Positions 47,250 to 57,018 of a stretch of DNA of 64,000 nt are shown piece by piece (position 1 is the first letter of the stretch; each line of letters opens with the position of its first letter). The translations under genes were made by a program, and so were the position numbers. This stretch comes from Phytobacter massiliensis JC163. Its GTDB lineage: Bacteria > Pseudomonadota > Gammaproteobacteria > Enterobacterales > Enterobacteriaceae. The notes beneath the pieces are model-generated. The model had not been told where the DNA came from, did not search any database, and saw nothing but the letters and a program-made list of their open reading frames with translations. The stretch is taken from the NCBI RefSeq assembly GCF_000321045.1, contig NZ_HE578950.1, positions 1 through 64,000 on the forward strand. The letters run 5' to 3'.

Positions 47250-47312
47250 TCCCCTCACCCCGGCCCTCTCCCCAAAGGGGAGAGGGTGAAAGGCCACGTT
47301 AGGGTGAGGGGG
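47250..47312. repeat. palindromic repeat at the rha permease/dehydrogenase junction
   Basis: CCCCTCACCCCGGCCCTCTC then CCCAAAGGGGAGAGGG, and GGGTGAGGGG at the far end: two nested stems. It is the same family as copies at 50843-50937 and 52876-52912. Confidence 0.85.
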
Positions 47313-47315
47313 AAA

Positions 47316-48320
47316 TTAAATGCGCCTGCGTTGCATAACACGACGGTATAAAATCGGCAGTGAAATCACTACGATCAGCATCACGCCGACAATAATTGAC
47401 ATCACGATGCCCGGCACGTTGAGCAGGCTCAGGCCAAAGGTCACCAGCCCCATCAGGAAGGCGGCAATCACCACGCCCACCATACTGCCGGAGCCGCCAA
47501 GGATATTGACGCCGCCCAGTACCGCCATCGTCACCACCGACAGCTCCCAGCCCAGCGCGATGGTCGGGCGCGTACTGCCAAGCCGTGAGGTGAGCAGCAC
47601 CGAAGCCAGCCCTGCCATCAGCCCCACCAGCGCGAACAGCAGCAGGTTGTGACGCTTCACATTGATGCCTGAATACCAGGCGCCGGTCGGGTTATTGCCG
47701 ATGGCGTAAGTACGGCGGCCAAAGTTGGTGCGGTGCAGAACGAAAGCGAAGACGATGGCCAGCACAATAAACAGCGCGAACTCAAAGGACAGCGCGCCGA
47801 AGACATAGCCCTGCCCGAACCAGGCGAAGCTCTCCGGGTAGGCGTTCAGCGCCTGGTCGCCCAGCAGAATGTAGGTAATGCCGCGATACAGGCTCATGGT
47901 GCCGATAGTGATCACAATCGACGAGAGGTTAAACCGGGTCACCAGAATACCGTTGAACAACCCGCACAGCAGCCCCACGCCAAGCCCCACGCAGACCAGC
48001 AGCGGGGTATCCACCCCGGCGGCGGCGCAAAAGCCCATCACCGTTGAGCTAAGGGCGATGGTTGACGCCACGGAGAGATCGATCTCCCGGGCGATAATCA
48101 GCATCGCCATCGGCAGCACGATGATCGCCTTCTCGGTGAAGTTGAAGGTGGCATCCGACAGGTTCCAGATATTGAGGAAGTAGGGTGAGGCCAGCGCGTT
48201 GGCGATAAACACCGCCACCGTCACCGCCAGTAAAAAACCTTCCCAGCACAGCAGGCGCTGCCAGAACGCGGTGCGTACCGGGGCGCTTTTCATCTCATCA
48301 GACGTCATAACTTTACTCAT
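47316..48320 (-). CDS. rhaQ: rhamnose ABC transporter permease (RhaQ-type)
   Basis: The protein is 334 aa, a BPD_transp_2/RbsC-like permease with 8-10 hydrophobic segments and the EIDLSVASTIAL loop typical of ribose/rhamnose-type transporters. It overlaps the second permease by ATGA. The name follows the rhizobial RhaSTPQ system; orthology is inferred from operon context. Confidence 0.88.
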   Translation of the reverse strand: MSKVMTSDEMKSAPVRTAFWQRLLCWEGFLLAVTVAVFIANALASPYFLNIWNLSDATFNFTEKAIIVLPMAMLIIAREIDLSVASTIALSSTVMGFCAAAGVDTPLLVCVGLGVGLLCGLFNGILVTRFNLSSIVITIGTMSLYRGITYILLGDQALNAYPESFAWFGQGYVFGALSFEFALFIVLAIVFAFVLHRTNFGRRTYAIGNNPTGAWYSGINVKRHNLLLFALVGLMAGLASVLLTSRLGSTRPTIALGWELSVVTMAVLGGVNILGGSGSMVGVVIAAFLMGLVTFGLSLLNVPGIVMSIIVGVMLIVVISLPILYRRVMQRRRI

Positions 48321-49321
48321 GATTTCACCGCCTGTTTTTGTCGGGCCAGCGCCGCGTCGCGCAGAATCAGCCGCCCTTTGCGTTTATTGCCGCGCTCATT
48401 GAGCAGCACCGCAATCACAATCACCGAGCCGGAAATGGCCATCTGCCAGAAGGGGGAGACGCCAATCACCGGCAGCGCATTGTTGATAACGCCAAGGAAC
48501 AGCGCGCCCAGCAGGCACCCCAGCACCCGGCCTGTTCCGCCCATGGTGCTGATGCCGCCAATCACGCAGGCTGCCACCACCTGCAGCTCGAAGCCGTTAG
48601 CCACGTCGACGTAGGCCACGGCGAAGCGTGAGATCCACAGATAGCCGCAGAACCCCGCCAGCGCGCCGGAGAGGCAGAAGCTGACGAACTGCATCTTCCC
48701 GGCATTGATACCGGTGTAGTAGGCCGCCGTGGCGTTGCCGCCCGCCGTATAGAGGGCGCGGCCCGTGCGGCTGTAGCGCAGGAAGTAGCCCACCAGCAGC
48801 AGCGCGGCGATAGCGCACCAGCTCAGCAGCGGTAGCCCCAGCAGCGAGGCGCGCGGCAGGCCGAGAAAATCGGCGCTCATCTGGTGGGAGTTGATCCAGC
48901 CGCCATCCGAAAGCAGGAAGATAATGCCGCGGTAGATGCTCATGGTGCCGAGGGTTACCACAATCGCCGGAATACCCATCTTCCACACCAACAGGCCGTT
49001 GATTACGCCCATCACCAGCCCGAGCGCGGTCGCCAGCATCAGCAGCGCCCATACCGGAATGGCGGGATAGTGGAAGTTAAGCAGGGCGACGATCATGCCG
49101 GTAAGGGCCAGGTTGGCCGCCATCGACAGGTCGATGCCTTTGGTCAGCAGTACCATCATCTGCCCGAGCGCCAGGATGATAAGAATGGCGGTGTCGTTGA
49201 ACATCTCCACCAGATTGCCGGGGCCGATAAATGACGGCACGCGGCTGCCGATAGCGAGCACCATCAGCACGATGACCCCGCCCAGCAGGGCTTCACGATT
49301 TTTCAGCAGTAGCTGCCACAT
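48317..49321 (-). CDS. rhaP: rhamnose ABC transporter permease (RhaP-type)
   Basis: The protein is 334 aa, a second RbsC-like permease with LLTKGIDLSMAANLALTGMI and membrane segments throughout. It likely pairs with the permease above to form the heteromeric channel. Its ATG shares one base with the stop of the ATPase gene (TAATG). Confidence 0.88.
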   Translation of the reverse strand: MWQLLLKNREALLGGVIVLMVLAIGSRVPSFIGPGNLVEMFNDTAILIILALGQMMVLLTKGIDLSMAANLALTGMIVALLNFHYPAIPVWALLMLATALGLVMGVINGLLVWKMGIPAIVVTLGTMSIYRGIIFLLSDGGWINSHQMSADFLGLPRASLLGLPLLSWCAIAALLLVGYFLRYSRTGRALYTAGGNATAAYYTGINAGKMQFVSFCLSGALAGFCGYLWISRFAVAYVDVANGFELQVVAACVIGGISTMGGTGRVLGCLLGALFLGVINNALPVIGVSPFWQMAISGSVIVIAVLLNERGNKRKGRLILRDAALARQKQAVKS

Positions 49322-50823
49322 TATGCCGCCTCCTTGCCAGCGCCGCTGGCGGCGCTGACGATCGTTTCCGCTGTGGCTTCGCCGGCCCGATATTCAGCCA
49401 CCATCAGCCCTTCATGCATGACGATGATGCGGTCTGCCATGCCCATCACTTCCGGCAGTTCCGAGGAGACCATAATCACCGCCAGCCCCTGCGCCACCAG
49501 CTCCGACATAAACTGATGCACCGCCGCTTTCGAACCGATATCGATACCCTTGGTCGGTTCATCCAGGATGATGACGTCAGGGTGGGTGGCGAGCCATTTA
49601 CCGATCACCACTTTTTGCTGGTTGCCGCCGGAGAGGGTCTCTACCGCCTGTCGCCAGCTAAAGGCTTTTACCTGCAGTCGGCTGGCGTACTCATCCGCCA
49701 GCGCCCACTCTTTGGCGTCATTCAGCACGCCGTTAGGGTTGAGCTTGCTGAGCTGCGGCAGACTGATGTTCTGAGCAATCGGCAGCTCGATAATCGCGCC
49801 CTGTTTCTGCCGCTCTTCCGGCACGCAGACGATCCCGGCCTGAATGGCGTCCGCTGGCTGGCGGAAGCGCACCGCTTTACCGTTGAGGATGATGTCGCCG
49901 GAGGAGGGGCGGGAGACGCCGGAGAGCGCATGCATGAGCTCGGTGCGCCCGGCGCCGACCAGGCCATAAAAGCCCAGGATCTCCCCCTTACGCAGGGAGA
50001 AATTGATATGGGCGAACTCGGTAGGATGGCAGAGGTCTTTTACCTCCAGCACCGTCTCGCCCTGTTCGCAGGCGACTTTCGGGTAGGTCTGGGTAATGGC
50101 GCGGCCCACCATCATCGCCACCATGCGTTCTTCGGTGATCTCCTGCATTGCGCCGGAGCCGACAAAAACGCCGTCGCGCAGAATGGTGTAGTAGTCCGCC
50201 AGTTCGAAGATTTCATCAAACTTGTGCGAGATAAACAGGATGGCTTTGCCTTCCTGTTTCAGGCGCTCAACGATCTGATAAAACTCCAGAATTTCATGCT
50301 GGGAGAGAGCGGCAGTGGGCTCATCGAGGATAACCACCTGCGCGTCAAACGAGAGCGCACGGGCGATAGCCACCATATGGCGCTGGGCGATGCTGAGGGT
50401 TTTCAGCGTGGCGCGCGGGTCAATTTGCACCTCAAGGCGGGTAAGGATATCCCGCGCTTTCTGGTGCATTGCGGGCCAGTCGAGCTTTTTCAGCAGCCCT
50501 TTATAGAGGTACTGGCCGACGAAAATATTTTCGGTGACCGAGAGTTCGTCGAACAGCACCGTCTCCTGATGGATAGCGGTAATCCCCACCTTATGCGCCG
50601 ATTCCGGCGTCGGAAGCTGAATGGGAATCGCTTTATAGAGGATTTCTCCCTCTTCAGGCTGGTAAATACCGGTCATCACTTTGACCAGAGTGGATTTACC
50701 CGCGCCGTTTTCACCGATAAGCGCGGTGACTTTGCCGGGCCAGAGATCGAGCTGTACATTTTCAAGGGCGCGTACGCCAGGAAAGACCTTGGTGATGCCC
50801 TTGAGTTGAAGCAGTGGCGTCAT
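49321..50823 (-). CDS. rhamnose ABC transporter ATP-binding protein (RhaT-type ATPase)
   Basis: The protein is 500 aa, with two ABC cassettes in tandem, as in RbsA/XylG. The first has Walker A GENGAGKST, signature LSIAQ, and Walker B VVILDEPTAALS. The second has Walker A-like GLVGAGRTEL and signature LSGGNQQK. The second Walker A is degenerate, which is normal for the family. ATG 50823 has GGAG seven bases upstream. The gene symbol is left blank because rhaT in E. coli means the unrelated rhamnose symporter. Confidence 0.93.
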   Translation of the reverse strand: MTPLLQLKGITKVFPGVRALENVQLDLWPGKVTALIGENGAGKSTLVKVMTGIYQPEEGEILYKAIPIQLPTPESAHKVGITAIHQETVLFDELSVTENIFVGQYLYKGLLKKLDWPAMHQKARDILTRLEVQIDPRATLKTLSIAQRHMVAIARALSFDAQVVILDEPTAALSQHEILEFYQIVERLKQEGKAILFISHKFDEIFELADYYTILRDGVFVGSGAMQEITEERMVAMMVGRAITQTYPKVACEQGETVLEVKDLCHPTEFAHINFSLRKGEILGFYGLVGAGRTELMHALSGVSRPSSGDIILNGKAVRFRQPADAIQAGIVCVPEERQKQGAIIELPIAQNISLPQLSKLNPNGVLNDAKEWALADEYASRLQVKAFSWRQAVETLSGGNQQKVVIGKWLATHPDVIILDEPTKGIDIGSKAAVHQFMSELVAQGLAVIMVSSELPEVMGMADRIIVMHEGLMVAEYRAGEATAETIVSAASGAGKEAA

Positions 50824-50842
50824 GATAGTTCTCCGTAAAATC

Positions 50843-50937
50843 ACCCCTCACCCTAACCCTCTCCCCAAAGGGGCGAGGGAACTGTTCAGCGCTCTCTGGC
50901 AGCATTGCGCAGAGGGTTGGGTGAGGGAGAAGGGATC
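50843..50937. repeat. palindromic repeat between the binding protein and ATPase genes
   Basis: ACCCCTCACCCTAACCCTCT then CCCCAAAGGGGCGAGGGA, and GAGGGTTGGGTGAGGGAGAA at the far end form a long stem at the gene junction. The far end reaches the stop codon of the binding-protein gene. Confidence 0.85.
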
Positions 50938-51922
50938 AGAAAATTTTCGAGAACTTATCAATATTGCTGGCATCGTAGACGAACGGCTCGGCCATTGCGC
51001 CGTTGCCGTCAGCATCCAGTTTTACCTTGCCGAGTTTGCCCATATTGGCTTCGGATTTGGTTGCCGTTCCTTTCACCAGATCGTCCGCCAGATAGGTGGC
51101 GGCATAGCCCAGGTCGATCGGGTTCCAGATGGCGAAGCTCTTCGTCGCGCCGGACTTCACCGCCCCCGCCATTTCAGACGGCAGGCCGAGGCCCGTAACG
51201 TACACTTTGCCGATTTTGCCCTGGTCCTTCACCGCCTGCGCGGCCGCCACGATGCCCACCGATGACGGCGAGACAATCACTTTCAGATCCGGATAAGATT
51301 TCAGCAGACCTACCGCTTCACGGTAGCTCTTGTCAGAAAGATCGTCGCCGTAGGCCACGGTCACCAGATTGACGGAAGGGTACTTCGGCAGCACCTTCTT
51401 CATCTCTTCAATCCAGATATTCTGGTTGGTGGAGGTGGGGGTGGCGCTAAGAACCGCCACGTCGCCTTTCTCCACATTCAGCGCTTTCAGGGCATCGGCG
51501 GCAAGCTTAACGTTGGTCTCACCGATCAGGGCGTTGTTAGACGGGTTCAGGTGGATCTGACGGCCCGCTTTCGCCACGCCGGAATCCCAGGAGACCACCT
51601 TAATACCGCGCTGCATCGCTTTTTTCAGCACCGGCACCACGGCATCCGGATCGTTCGCCGAAATGGCGATCGCATCAACGCCCTGAGCGATCAGGCCGTT
51701 GAGCACTTCGATCTGCGCTTCTGCGGTGGTGGTCGTGGGGCCGGTATAAATCACTTTCACATCGCCTAACTCTTTGGCGGCCTCCTGCGCGCCGGTGTTT
51801 GCTGCTTCAAAAAAACCATTTCCTAATGATTTTGCCACCAGGGCGATTTTGACTTCTGCTAAAGCGGAACCGGACAGCGCCAGAGCGGCAACGGTGAGGA
51901 TTAAGCTTGTCTTTATTTTCAT
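50936..51922 (-). CDS. rhamnose ABC transporter substrate-binding protein (RhaS-type SBP)
   Basis: The protein is 328 aa, periplasmic. The signal peptide is residues 1-22 (ends GSALA before EVK). Pentose/hexose-binding type I fold with SLGNGFFEAANTGAQ at the start and ISANDPDAVVP. It delivers the sugar to the two permeases. It is encoded between rhaD and the transporter genes, so rhamnose is the expected ligand. The gene symbol is left empty to avoid confusion with the AraC-type regulator rhaS. Confidence 0.9.
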   Translation of the reverse strand: MKIKTSLILTVAALALSGSALAEVKIALVAKSLGNGFFEAANTGAQEAAKELGDVKVIYTGPTTTTAEAQIEVLNGLIAQGVDAIAISANDPDAVVPVLKKAMQRGIKVVSWDSGVAKAGRQIHLNPSNNALIGETNVKLAADALKALNVEKGDVAVLSATPTSTNQNIWIEEMKKVLPKYPSVNLVTVAYGDDLSDKSYREAVGLLKSYPDLKVIVSPSSVGIVAAAQAVKDQGKIGKVYVTGLGLPSEMAGAVKSGATKSFAIWNPIDLGYAATYLADDLVKGTATKSEANMGKLGKVKLDADGNGAMAEPFVYDASNIDKFSKIF

Positions 51923-51971
51923 TGCTTGTACTCCACTGAGTTAGAGTTTTACTGCACAGGTAACAGAGTTT

Positions 51972-51997
51972 CCCCTTCGGATCGTTGCCCGAAGGGG
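51972..51997 (-). terminator. hairpin after rhaD
   Basis: CCCCTTCGG / CGAAGGGG forms an eight-base stem 14 bases after the rhaD stop. There is no T tract on the coding strand, so it may stabilise the rhaBAD mRNA or act as a partial terminator before the transporter genes. Confidence 0.45.
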
Positions 51998-52010
51998 TTA
52001 TTGGATGTTC

Positions 52011-52841
52011 TTATTGGTACAGCTCTAATGCGCTTGCCAGCGGGGTTACGCCAAAGCGTTTGCCCAGCGCAATCAGCTCTTCACGGGTGATGGTCTGCTT
52101 CATACCGCCCATGGAATAGACTTTTACCAGCACTTCGGCGGATTTCTCGGCGGTGTCGATCAGGCCAAAGGCTTCATCCAGCGTCGGGCCGCTGCCGAAG
52201 ACGCCGTGGAACGGCCACAGCACCAGCGAATGTTTGCTCATCTCCTGGGCGGTGGCCTTGCCGATTTCGTCCGTGCCCGGCACCATCCACGGCAGAATGC
52301 CGACGCCGTCCGGGAAGACCACCAGGCACTCGGTGCTGCCTTCCCACAGTTTGCGGGTAATGAGGTCGGTGGTGTTTTCCAGCACGTAGGTCAGGGCGAT
52401 CAGGTTGGTGGCGTGGCAGTGCATAATGACACGATCTTTGCCGTCGGTGGCTTTGATGCGTTCACAGTGTGAGCGGAAGTGCGCCGGCAGTTCCGAGGTG
52501 GGCACCGCTTCGTTCGTCAGCCCCCACAGAATGTGATAGCCCGCGCCGTCGCTGTCCACTTTTACCACCCCGAGGTTGGCCTGCGGGTCGAGCTGAACGT
52601 TACGGAAGAATTTACCGGAACCGGTGACGATAAACGGCGTGTTAGCCAGTAGGGGCATCGGTTCGCTCAGGGCGATATAGCGCGGCTCGGCGTGAAATTC
52701 CCCGGTGAACGGGGCGATGTCCGCCTCATCCAGCCGCAGCGTCAGGTTGCCGCCGTTACGCTCATCCCACCCTTTCAGCCAGGCGTCGCTGGTGGCTTTG
52801 ATCATGCCCTGGACGAACCAGGCGTTAATAATGTTCTGCAT
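52011..52841 (-). CDS. rhaD: rhamnulose-1-phosphate aldolase RhaD
   Basis: The protein is 276 aa from ATG 52841, a class II zinc aldolase cutting L-rhamnulose-1-phosphate to DHAP and L-lactaldehyde. Zinc ligands are seen in MHCHATN and [10 protein letters not shown]. It is nearly collinear with E. coli RhaD. An ATG three codons earlier (52850) is possible. Confidence 0.96.
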   Translation of the reverse strand: MQNIINAWFVQGMIKATSDAWLKGWDERNGGNLTLRLDEADIAPFTGEFHAEPRYIALSEPMPLLANTPFIVTGSGKFFRNVQLDPQANLGVVKVDSDGAGYHILWGLTNEAVPTSELPAHFRSHCERIKATDGKDRVIMHCHATNLIALTYVLENTTDLITRKLWEGSTECLVVFPDGVGILPWMVPGTDEIGKATAQEMSKHSLVLWPFHGVFGSGPTLDEAFGLIDTAEKSAEVLVKVYSMGGMKQTITREELIALGKRFGVTPLASALELYQ

Positions 52842-52875
52842 AGTTTTCATTTCCAGTTATCGCGGTGAGGTTTAG

Positions 52876-52912
52876 CCCTCACCCTAACCCTCTCCCCACA
52901 GGGGCGAGGGGA
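52876..52912. repeat. palindromic repeat between rhaA and rhaD
   Basis: CCCTCACCCTAACCCTCTCC then CCACAGGGGCGAGGGG: the third copy of the repeat seen at 47250 and 50843, with the inner stem only. Confidence 0.85.
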
Positions 52913-52925
52913 TGGTTTGCGTGAA

Positions 52926-54185
52926 TCACCCGCGCTGACTCAACACGTCTTTCTCATAGGCCCGCACGCTCTCCAGCCACTGGCTACCCGCCGGGGCGTC
53001 GTGACGCAGGCAATACATCTCCCATACCGCCTGCCACGGCAGAGATTTTTGCTCTTCCAGCAGCGCCAGGCGGGCGGTGTAATCGCCGTCGGCTTCCAGC
53101 TGGCGCAGCTGCTCTACCGGCTCCAGCAGGGCGCGCAGCAGCGCTTTTTTCATATTGCGGGTGCCGATAACCCACGCCGCGATGCGGTTAATGGAGGCGT
53201 CGAAGAAGTCCAGTCCGATATGCACGCGGTCAAACAGCTTGTGGCGCACGATTTCACTGGCGATGGCCTGCGTTTCGTCGTCCAGCAGCACCACATGGTC
53301 GCTGTCCCAGCGCACCGGGCGGCTGACGTGCAGCAGCAGACGCGGCACATAGAGCATGGCGGCGGAGATTTTGTCGGAGATCACCTCAGTCGGGTGGAAG
53401 TGACCGGCGTCCAGGCACAGCGCGGTCTGGCGGCTGGTGGCGTACCCCATGTAGAACTCATTGGAACCCACGGTGTAGCTCTCCGCGCCGATGCCGAACA
53501 GTTTGCTTTCAACAGCGTCAATATGGTGCGCCAGGTCGAATTTCTCGCTCAGCGCTTCATCCAGCGCTTCCATCAGGCGCTGGCGCGGCGCCAGGCGGTC
53601 AACGGTCACATCTTTCATACCGTCCGGCACCCAGATGTTCATGACGGACGGGGTGCCCAGCTGTTCGCCAAAATAAGCCGAGACGCGACGGCTGGCTTTG
53701 ACGTGATCGATCCAGAACTGGCGAATTTCATCACTGGCGTGCGACAGGGTAAAACCGTCGGCGCTGAGCGGGTGTGAAAAGCAGGAGGGGTTAAAGTCCA
53801 GTCCCAAATCGTTGGCTTTCGCCCACTCAACCCAGTTTTTGAAGTGTTCCGGTTTGATGGCGTCGCGGCTAACCGTCTCGCCTGCTTCGTGGTAAATCGC
53901 ATGCAGGTTCACCCGTTTCGGGCCGGGGATCAGGCTCAGCGCCTGCTCGATGTCGGCACGCAGCTCCTGCGCGTTACGCGCTTTGCCGGGATAGTTGCCG
54001 GTGGCCTGAATACCGCCTGTCAGGCTGCCTTCCGGGTTTTCGAAACCGGCGACATCATCGCCCTGCCAGCAGTGCATTGATACCGGCAGACGATCGAGCT
54101 GGCGCAGCGCCTCCTCGACATCAATACCCACAGCGGCGAAACGCTGTCTGGCGAGTTCCCAGGCTTGTTCAAGTTGAGTGGTCAT
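52926..54185 (-). CDS. rhaA: L-rhamnose isomerase RhaA
   Basis: The protein is 419 aa, as in E. coli, a metal-dependent TIM-barrel isomerase (L-rhamnose to L-rhamnulose). Metal ligands lie in [20 protein letters not shown] and [13 protein letters not shown]. The ATG overlaps the rhaB stop (ATGA). Confidence 0.97.
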   Translation of the reverse strand: MTTQLEQAWELARQRFAAVGIDVEEALRQLDRLPVSMHCWQGDDVAGFENPEGSLTGGIQATGNYPGKARNAQELRADIEQALSLIPGPKRVNLHAIYHEAGETVSRDAIKPEHFKNWVEWAKANDLGLDFNPSCFSHPLSADGFTLSHASDEIRQFWIDHVKASRRVSAYFGEQLGTPSVMNIWVPDGMKDVTVDRLAPRQRLMEALDEALSEKFDLAHHIDAVESKLFGIGAESYTVGSNEFYMGYATSRQTALCLDAGHFHPTEVISDKISAAMLYVPRLLLHVSRPVRWDSDHVVLLDDETQAIASEIVRHKLFDRVHIGLDFFDASINRIAAWVIGTRNMKKALLRALLEPVEQLRQLEADGDYTARLALLEEQKSLPWQAVWEMYCLRHDAPAGSQWLESVRAYEKDVLSQRG

Positions 54186-55651
54186 GCGCAAAGCTCCTTG
54201 GTCGGTCGTTTTTGCTGAAACCGCACGACGTAGCGGGCAATTTCGTTGTCAGGATGAGGTGTAAACGTGGTGAGCCCGTAGCTGGCGCTCACCACGTCAC
54301 GGAAATGGTCAACATTGCTGAGTTCATTCAGCGTCATAAGCTGCACGCCGATATTGCCGAGGGTCGAGGCTTCAATCGGGCCTGCTACCACCGGCAGGCC
54401 GCAGGCATCGGCGCAGAGCTGGTTTAAAAGCTGGTTCTGGCAGCCGCCGCCCACGATATGCAGCTGGCTAAAGGGCTTACCGCGAAGCCGGGCCAGTTCG
54501 CCGAGAATGTCGGCGTAGAGCAGCGCCAGGCTGTCGAAGATGCAGCGCGCCAGTTCGGCATCGCTTTGCGGCACCGGCTGACCGCTTTCGCGGCAGGCCG
54601 CCTGGATCTCTGCGGCCATGTGGTCGGGGTTAATAAAGCGTTCATCGTTCGGATTGATGACGAAACGGCAGGCCGGGAGCGCGCCCGCGGCGGCGATCAG
54701 CGCGGGCAGGTCGGCGACGTTGCGCTCTTTCAACACCCGCTGGAGCAGCCACAGCCCCATAATGTTTTTCAGCACGCGGTAGCGCCCTTCCGCGCCACCC
54801 TCATTGGTGATATTGGCGGCCAGCGCCTCATTGCCGGTATAGGGGGTGGTGCTCTCAAAGCCCATCAGCGACCAGGTGCCGGAAGAGAGGTAAGCGGCGT
54901 TGGCCTCTTTCAGCGGCGAGGCGATCACCGCGCTGGCGGTGTCATGGCTGGCGACGGCGACAACCGGAATCGCGCTTCCCTGCGGGCTCTGCCAGTGGCC
55001 GATCACATTCCCCGGATGGGTTGGCGTACCCAGCCAGGACGCCGGAACGCCCGCCCAGTCGAGCAGGGTTGCATCCCAGTTATCGCTGTCGATATTGACC
55101 ATCTGCGTGGTGGTGGCGTTGGTGTATTCCCAGTTGAGGTTGCCGGTCAGGCGGAAGCTGAAATAGTCAGGGATCAGCAGCGCATGGGCAGCGGAGGCCA
55201 CGACTTCCGGCTGCTGCTGCGCCAGCGCGCGAAGCTGGTAGAGGGTGTTGAACGGTAAAAACTGAATACCGCTGCGGCGGTAAATATCCGCCTTTCCCAG
55301 CTGCGCCAGCGCGTCAGCCATAATGCCGTCGGTGCGGCTGTCCCGGTAAGAGACGGGCAGGCCGACACGCTGGCCGTTCTGGTCGATCAGCACAAAGTCC
55401 ACGCCCCAGGTGTCGATGCCGATGCTGTCGATAGTCACGCCCGATTCACAGGCTTTTGCCAGGCCCTGGCGGATCTCCTGTTCCAGCGTGTCGATATCCC
55501 AGCAGGTGAAGCCATCCTGTTTTTGCAGGCAGTTAGCGAAACGGTGCACTTCACTGAGCGTTATGGTCCGCTGCTCCGTCGCGTAACGCGCCAGCATCAC
55601 GCGTCCGCTGGATGCGCCTAAATCGACGGCGACACAATGGCGAAATGTCAT
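54182..55651 (-). CDS. rhaB: rhamnulokinase RhaB
   Basis: The protein is 489 aa, a FGGY-family kinase phosphorylating L-rhamnulose at C1. The phosphate-1 loop [11 protein letters not shown] is at the N terminus, with the catalytic Asp in [11 protein letters not shown] and a C-terminal [11 protein letters not shown] motif. It is the first gene of the rha operon, divergent from rhaS. Confidence 0.97.
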   Translation of the reverse strand: MTFRHCVAVDLGASSGRVMLARYATEQRTITLSEVHRFANCLQKQDGFTCWDIDTLEQEIRQGLAKACESGVTIDSIGIDTWGVDFVLIDQNGQRVGLPVSYRDSRTDGIMADALAQLGKADIYRRSGIQFLPFNTLYQLRALAQQQPEVVASAAHALLIPDYFSFRLTGNLNWEYTNATTTQMVNIDSDNWDATLLDWAGVPASWLGTPTHPGNVIGHWQSPQGSAIPVVAVASHDTASAVIASPLKEANAAYLSSGTWSLMGFESTTPYTGNEALAANITNEGGAEGRYRVLKNIMGLWLLQRVLKERNVADLPALIAAAGALPACRFVINPNDERFINPDHMAAEIQAACRESGQPVPQSDAELARCIFDSLALLYADILGELARLRGKPFSQLHIVGGGCQNQLLNQLCADACGLPVVAGPIEASTLGNIGVQLMTLNELSNVDHFRDVVSASYGLTTFTPHPDNEIARYVVRFQQKRPTKELCA

Positions 55652-55955
55652 GATCGGGTCCTTAAAAGAGTCATTGCGCCCAGTCTAAAAAAAGGAGGCC
55701 GCGTTAACCTTTTTGCCAATGACAGTCGCCAGGGTGGACTGGCAAGAAAGCAAAGATGACAGTGAGGGAGTTCACAGTTTCAGGGAAAGAGAGCTAATTT
55801 TGCCGATGTGATACAGGCCGCATTTCCGGATCTTTCCAGCCGTTTCTTGAAAAACTGACAGCCTTTGCCCGTTTTGCGGTCAAAAATTCAAGGTGCGATT
55901 CGCCGCCCTTATTTACTATTTTGAGAACATTTCTCATTAGTGGATGGGCGTCATT
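55652..55955. promoter_or_regulatory. rhaB-rhaS divergent control region
   Basis: It is 304 bases. On the minus strand, TAGACT (plus 55682-55687) is the rhaBAD -10 as in E. coli. Upstream, TTGCCA (55713) and TGGCAA (55740) with flanking GACAGTC / GGACTGG form an inverted pair where RhaS half-sites are expected. A TGTGATACAGG (55805-55815) resembles half of a CRP site. Further candidate RhaR sites (TTGCGGTCAAAAATTCAAGG area) lie near rhaS. Confidence 0.7.
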
Positions 55956-56792
55956 ATGACCGTATTACACAGCGTGGATTTTTTCCCTTCCGGCATCACG
56001 CCGGTCGCTATCGAACCGCGTCTGCCGCAGTCGGCCTTTCCGGAACATCACCATGATTTTCATGAGATTGTGATAGTGGAGCACGGCACCGGCATTCATG
56101 TTTTCAACGGCCAGTCCTACACCATTAGCGGCGGCACCGTTTGCTTTGTGCGCGACCACGATCGGCACCTTTATGAACATACCGATAACCTCTGTCTTAC
56201 TAATGTGCTCTATCGTTCACCGGATGCGTTTACCTTCCTCGCCGGTCTGAACCAGCTGCTGCCGCAGGAGCAGGACGGACATTACCCCTCTCACTGGCGG
56301 GTCAATCAGTGCGTATTGCAGCAGGTTCGCCAGATCATCGGCCAGATGGAGACGGTGGGGGACGGGATGGACATGGCAACGGCGGCGAACCGGGAGATCC
56401 TTTTTATGCAGCTGCTGGTGCTGCTGCGTAAAAGCAGCCAGCAGGAGGGGGCGCTCAGTAACGACGCCCGCCTGAATCAGCTTATTTCATGGCTTGAAGA
56501 CCATTTCGCCGAAGAGATCTGCTGGGAGTCGCTGGCGGACAGGTTCGCGCTGTCGCTGCGGACGCTGCATCGCCAGCTTAAGCAGTACACCGGGCTGACG
56601 CCCCAGCGTTACCTGAACCGCCTGCGCCTGATCAAAGCGCGTCATATGCTGCGCCATAGCGACGACAGCGTTACCGACATCGCATTTCGCTGCGGTTTCG
56701 GCGACAGTAATCACTTTTCAACCCTTTTTCGTCGAGAGTTTAACTGGTCGCCCCGCGATATCCGCCAGGGACGCGACGTGCAGCTGCAATAG
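55956..56792 (+). CDS. rhaS: rhamnose operon activator RhaS (AraC family)
   Basis: The protein is 278 aa, the E. coli length. It has an N-terminal cupin sugar-binding domain ([20 protein letters not shown]) and a C-terminal AraC HTH pair ([43 protein letters not shown]). It activates rhaBAD on binding L-rhamnose. ATG 55956 was chosen by homology over an in-frame ATG four codons earlier. Confidence 0.97.
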   Translation: MTVLHSVDFFPSGITPVAIEPRLPQSAFPEHHHDFHEIVIVEHGTGIHVFNGQSYTISGGTVCFVRDHDRHLYEHTDNLCLTNVLYRSPDAFTFLAGLNQLLPQEQDGHYPSHWRVNQCVLQQVRQIIGQMETVGDGMDMATAANREILFMQLLVLLRKSSQQEGALSNDARLNQLISWLEDHFAEEICWESLADRFALSLRTLHRQLKQYTGLTPQRYLNRLRLIKARHMLRHSDDSVTDIAFRCGFGDSNHFSTLFRREFNWSPRDIRQGRDVQLQ

Positions 56793-56890
56793 CAGTAACG
56801 AGAAGGCTGTCACCGATTTATCCGCAAAAATCCGCTAATACTATGAAGTTGTGGCCAAATCCTGGAACACGGAAAAAACGTCAATATGAA

Positions 56891-56960
56891 GGTAGCCCGG
56901 ATAAGGCGAAGCCGCATTCGGGAAAACACCGGGTGCGCTGGCGCTTACCCGGACTACGCC
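56891..56960. repeat. REP-type palindromic repeat between rhaS and rhaR
   Basis: GTAGCCCGGATAAGGCGAAG and GCGCTTACCCGGACTACGCC flank GCATTCGGGAAAACACCGGG. In E. coli rhaS and rhaR lie close together; here they are 226 bases apart with this repeat between them. Confidence 0.85.
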
Positions 56961-57018
56961 GTTTTATAAACTCAGGGTGACTTGTCAAAAATCTTTAAGT
57001 TTCGGCTGAGGTGATGCG

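Noticed and set aside
49414-50838. 474-codon plus-strand frame opposite the rhamnose ATPase
   Set aside because: Antisense shadow; composition His/Arg/Asp rich, no homology, no ribosome-binding site.
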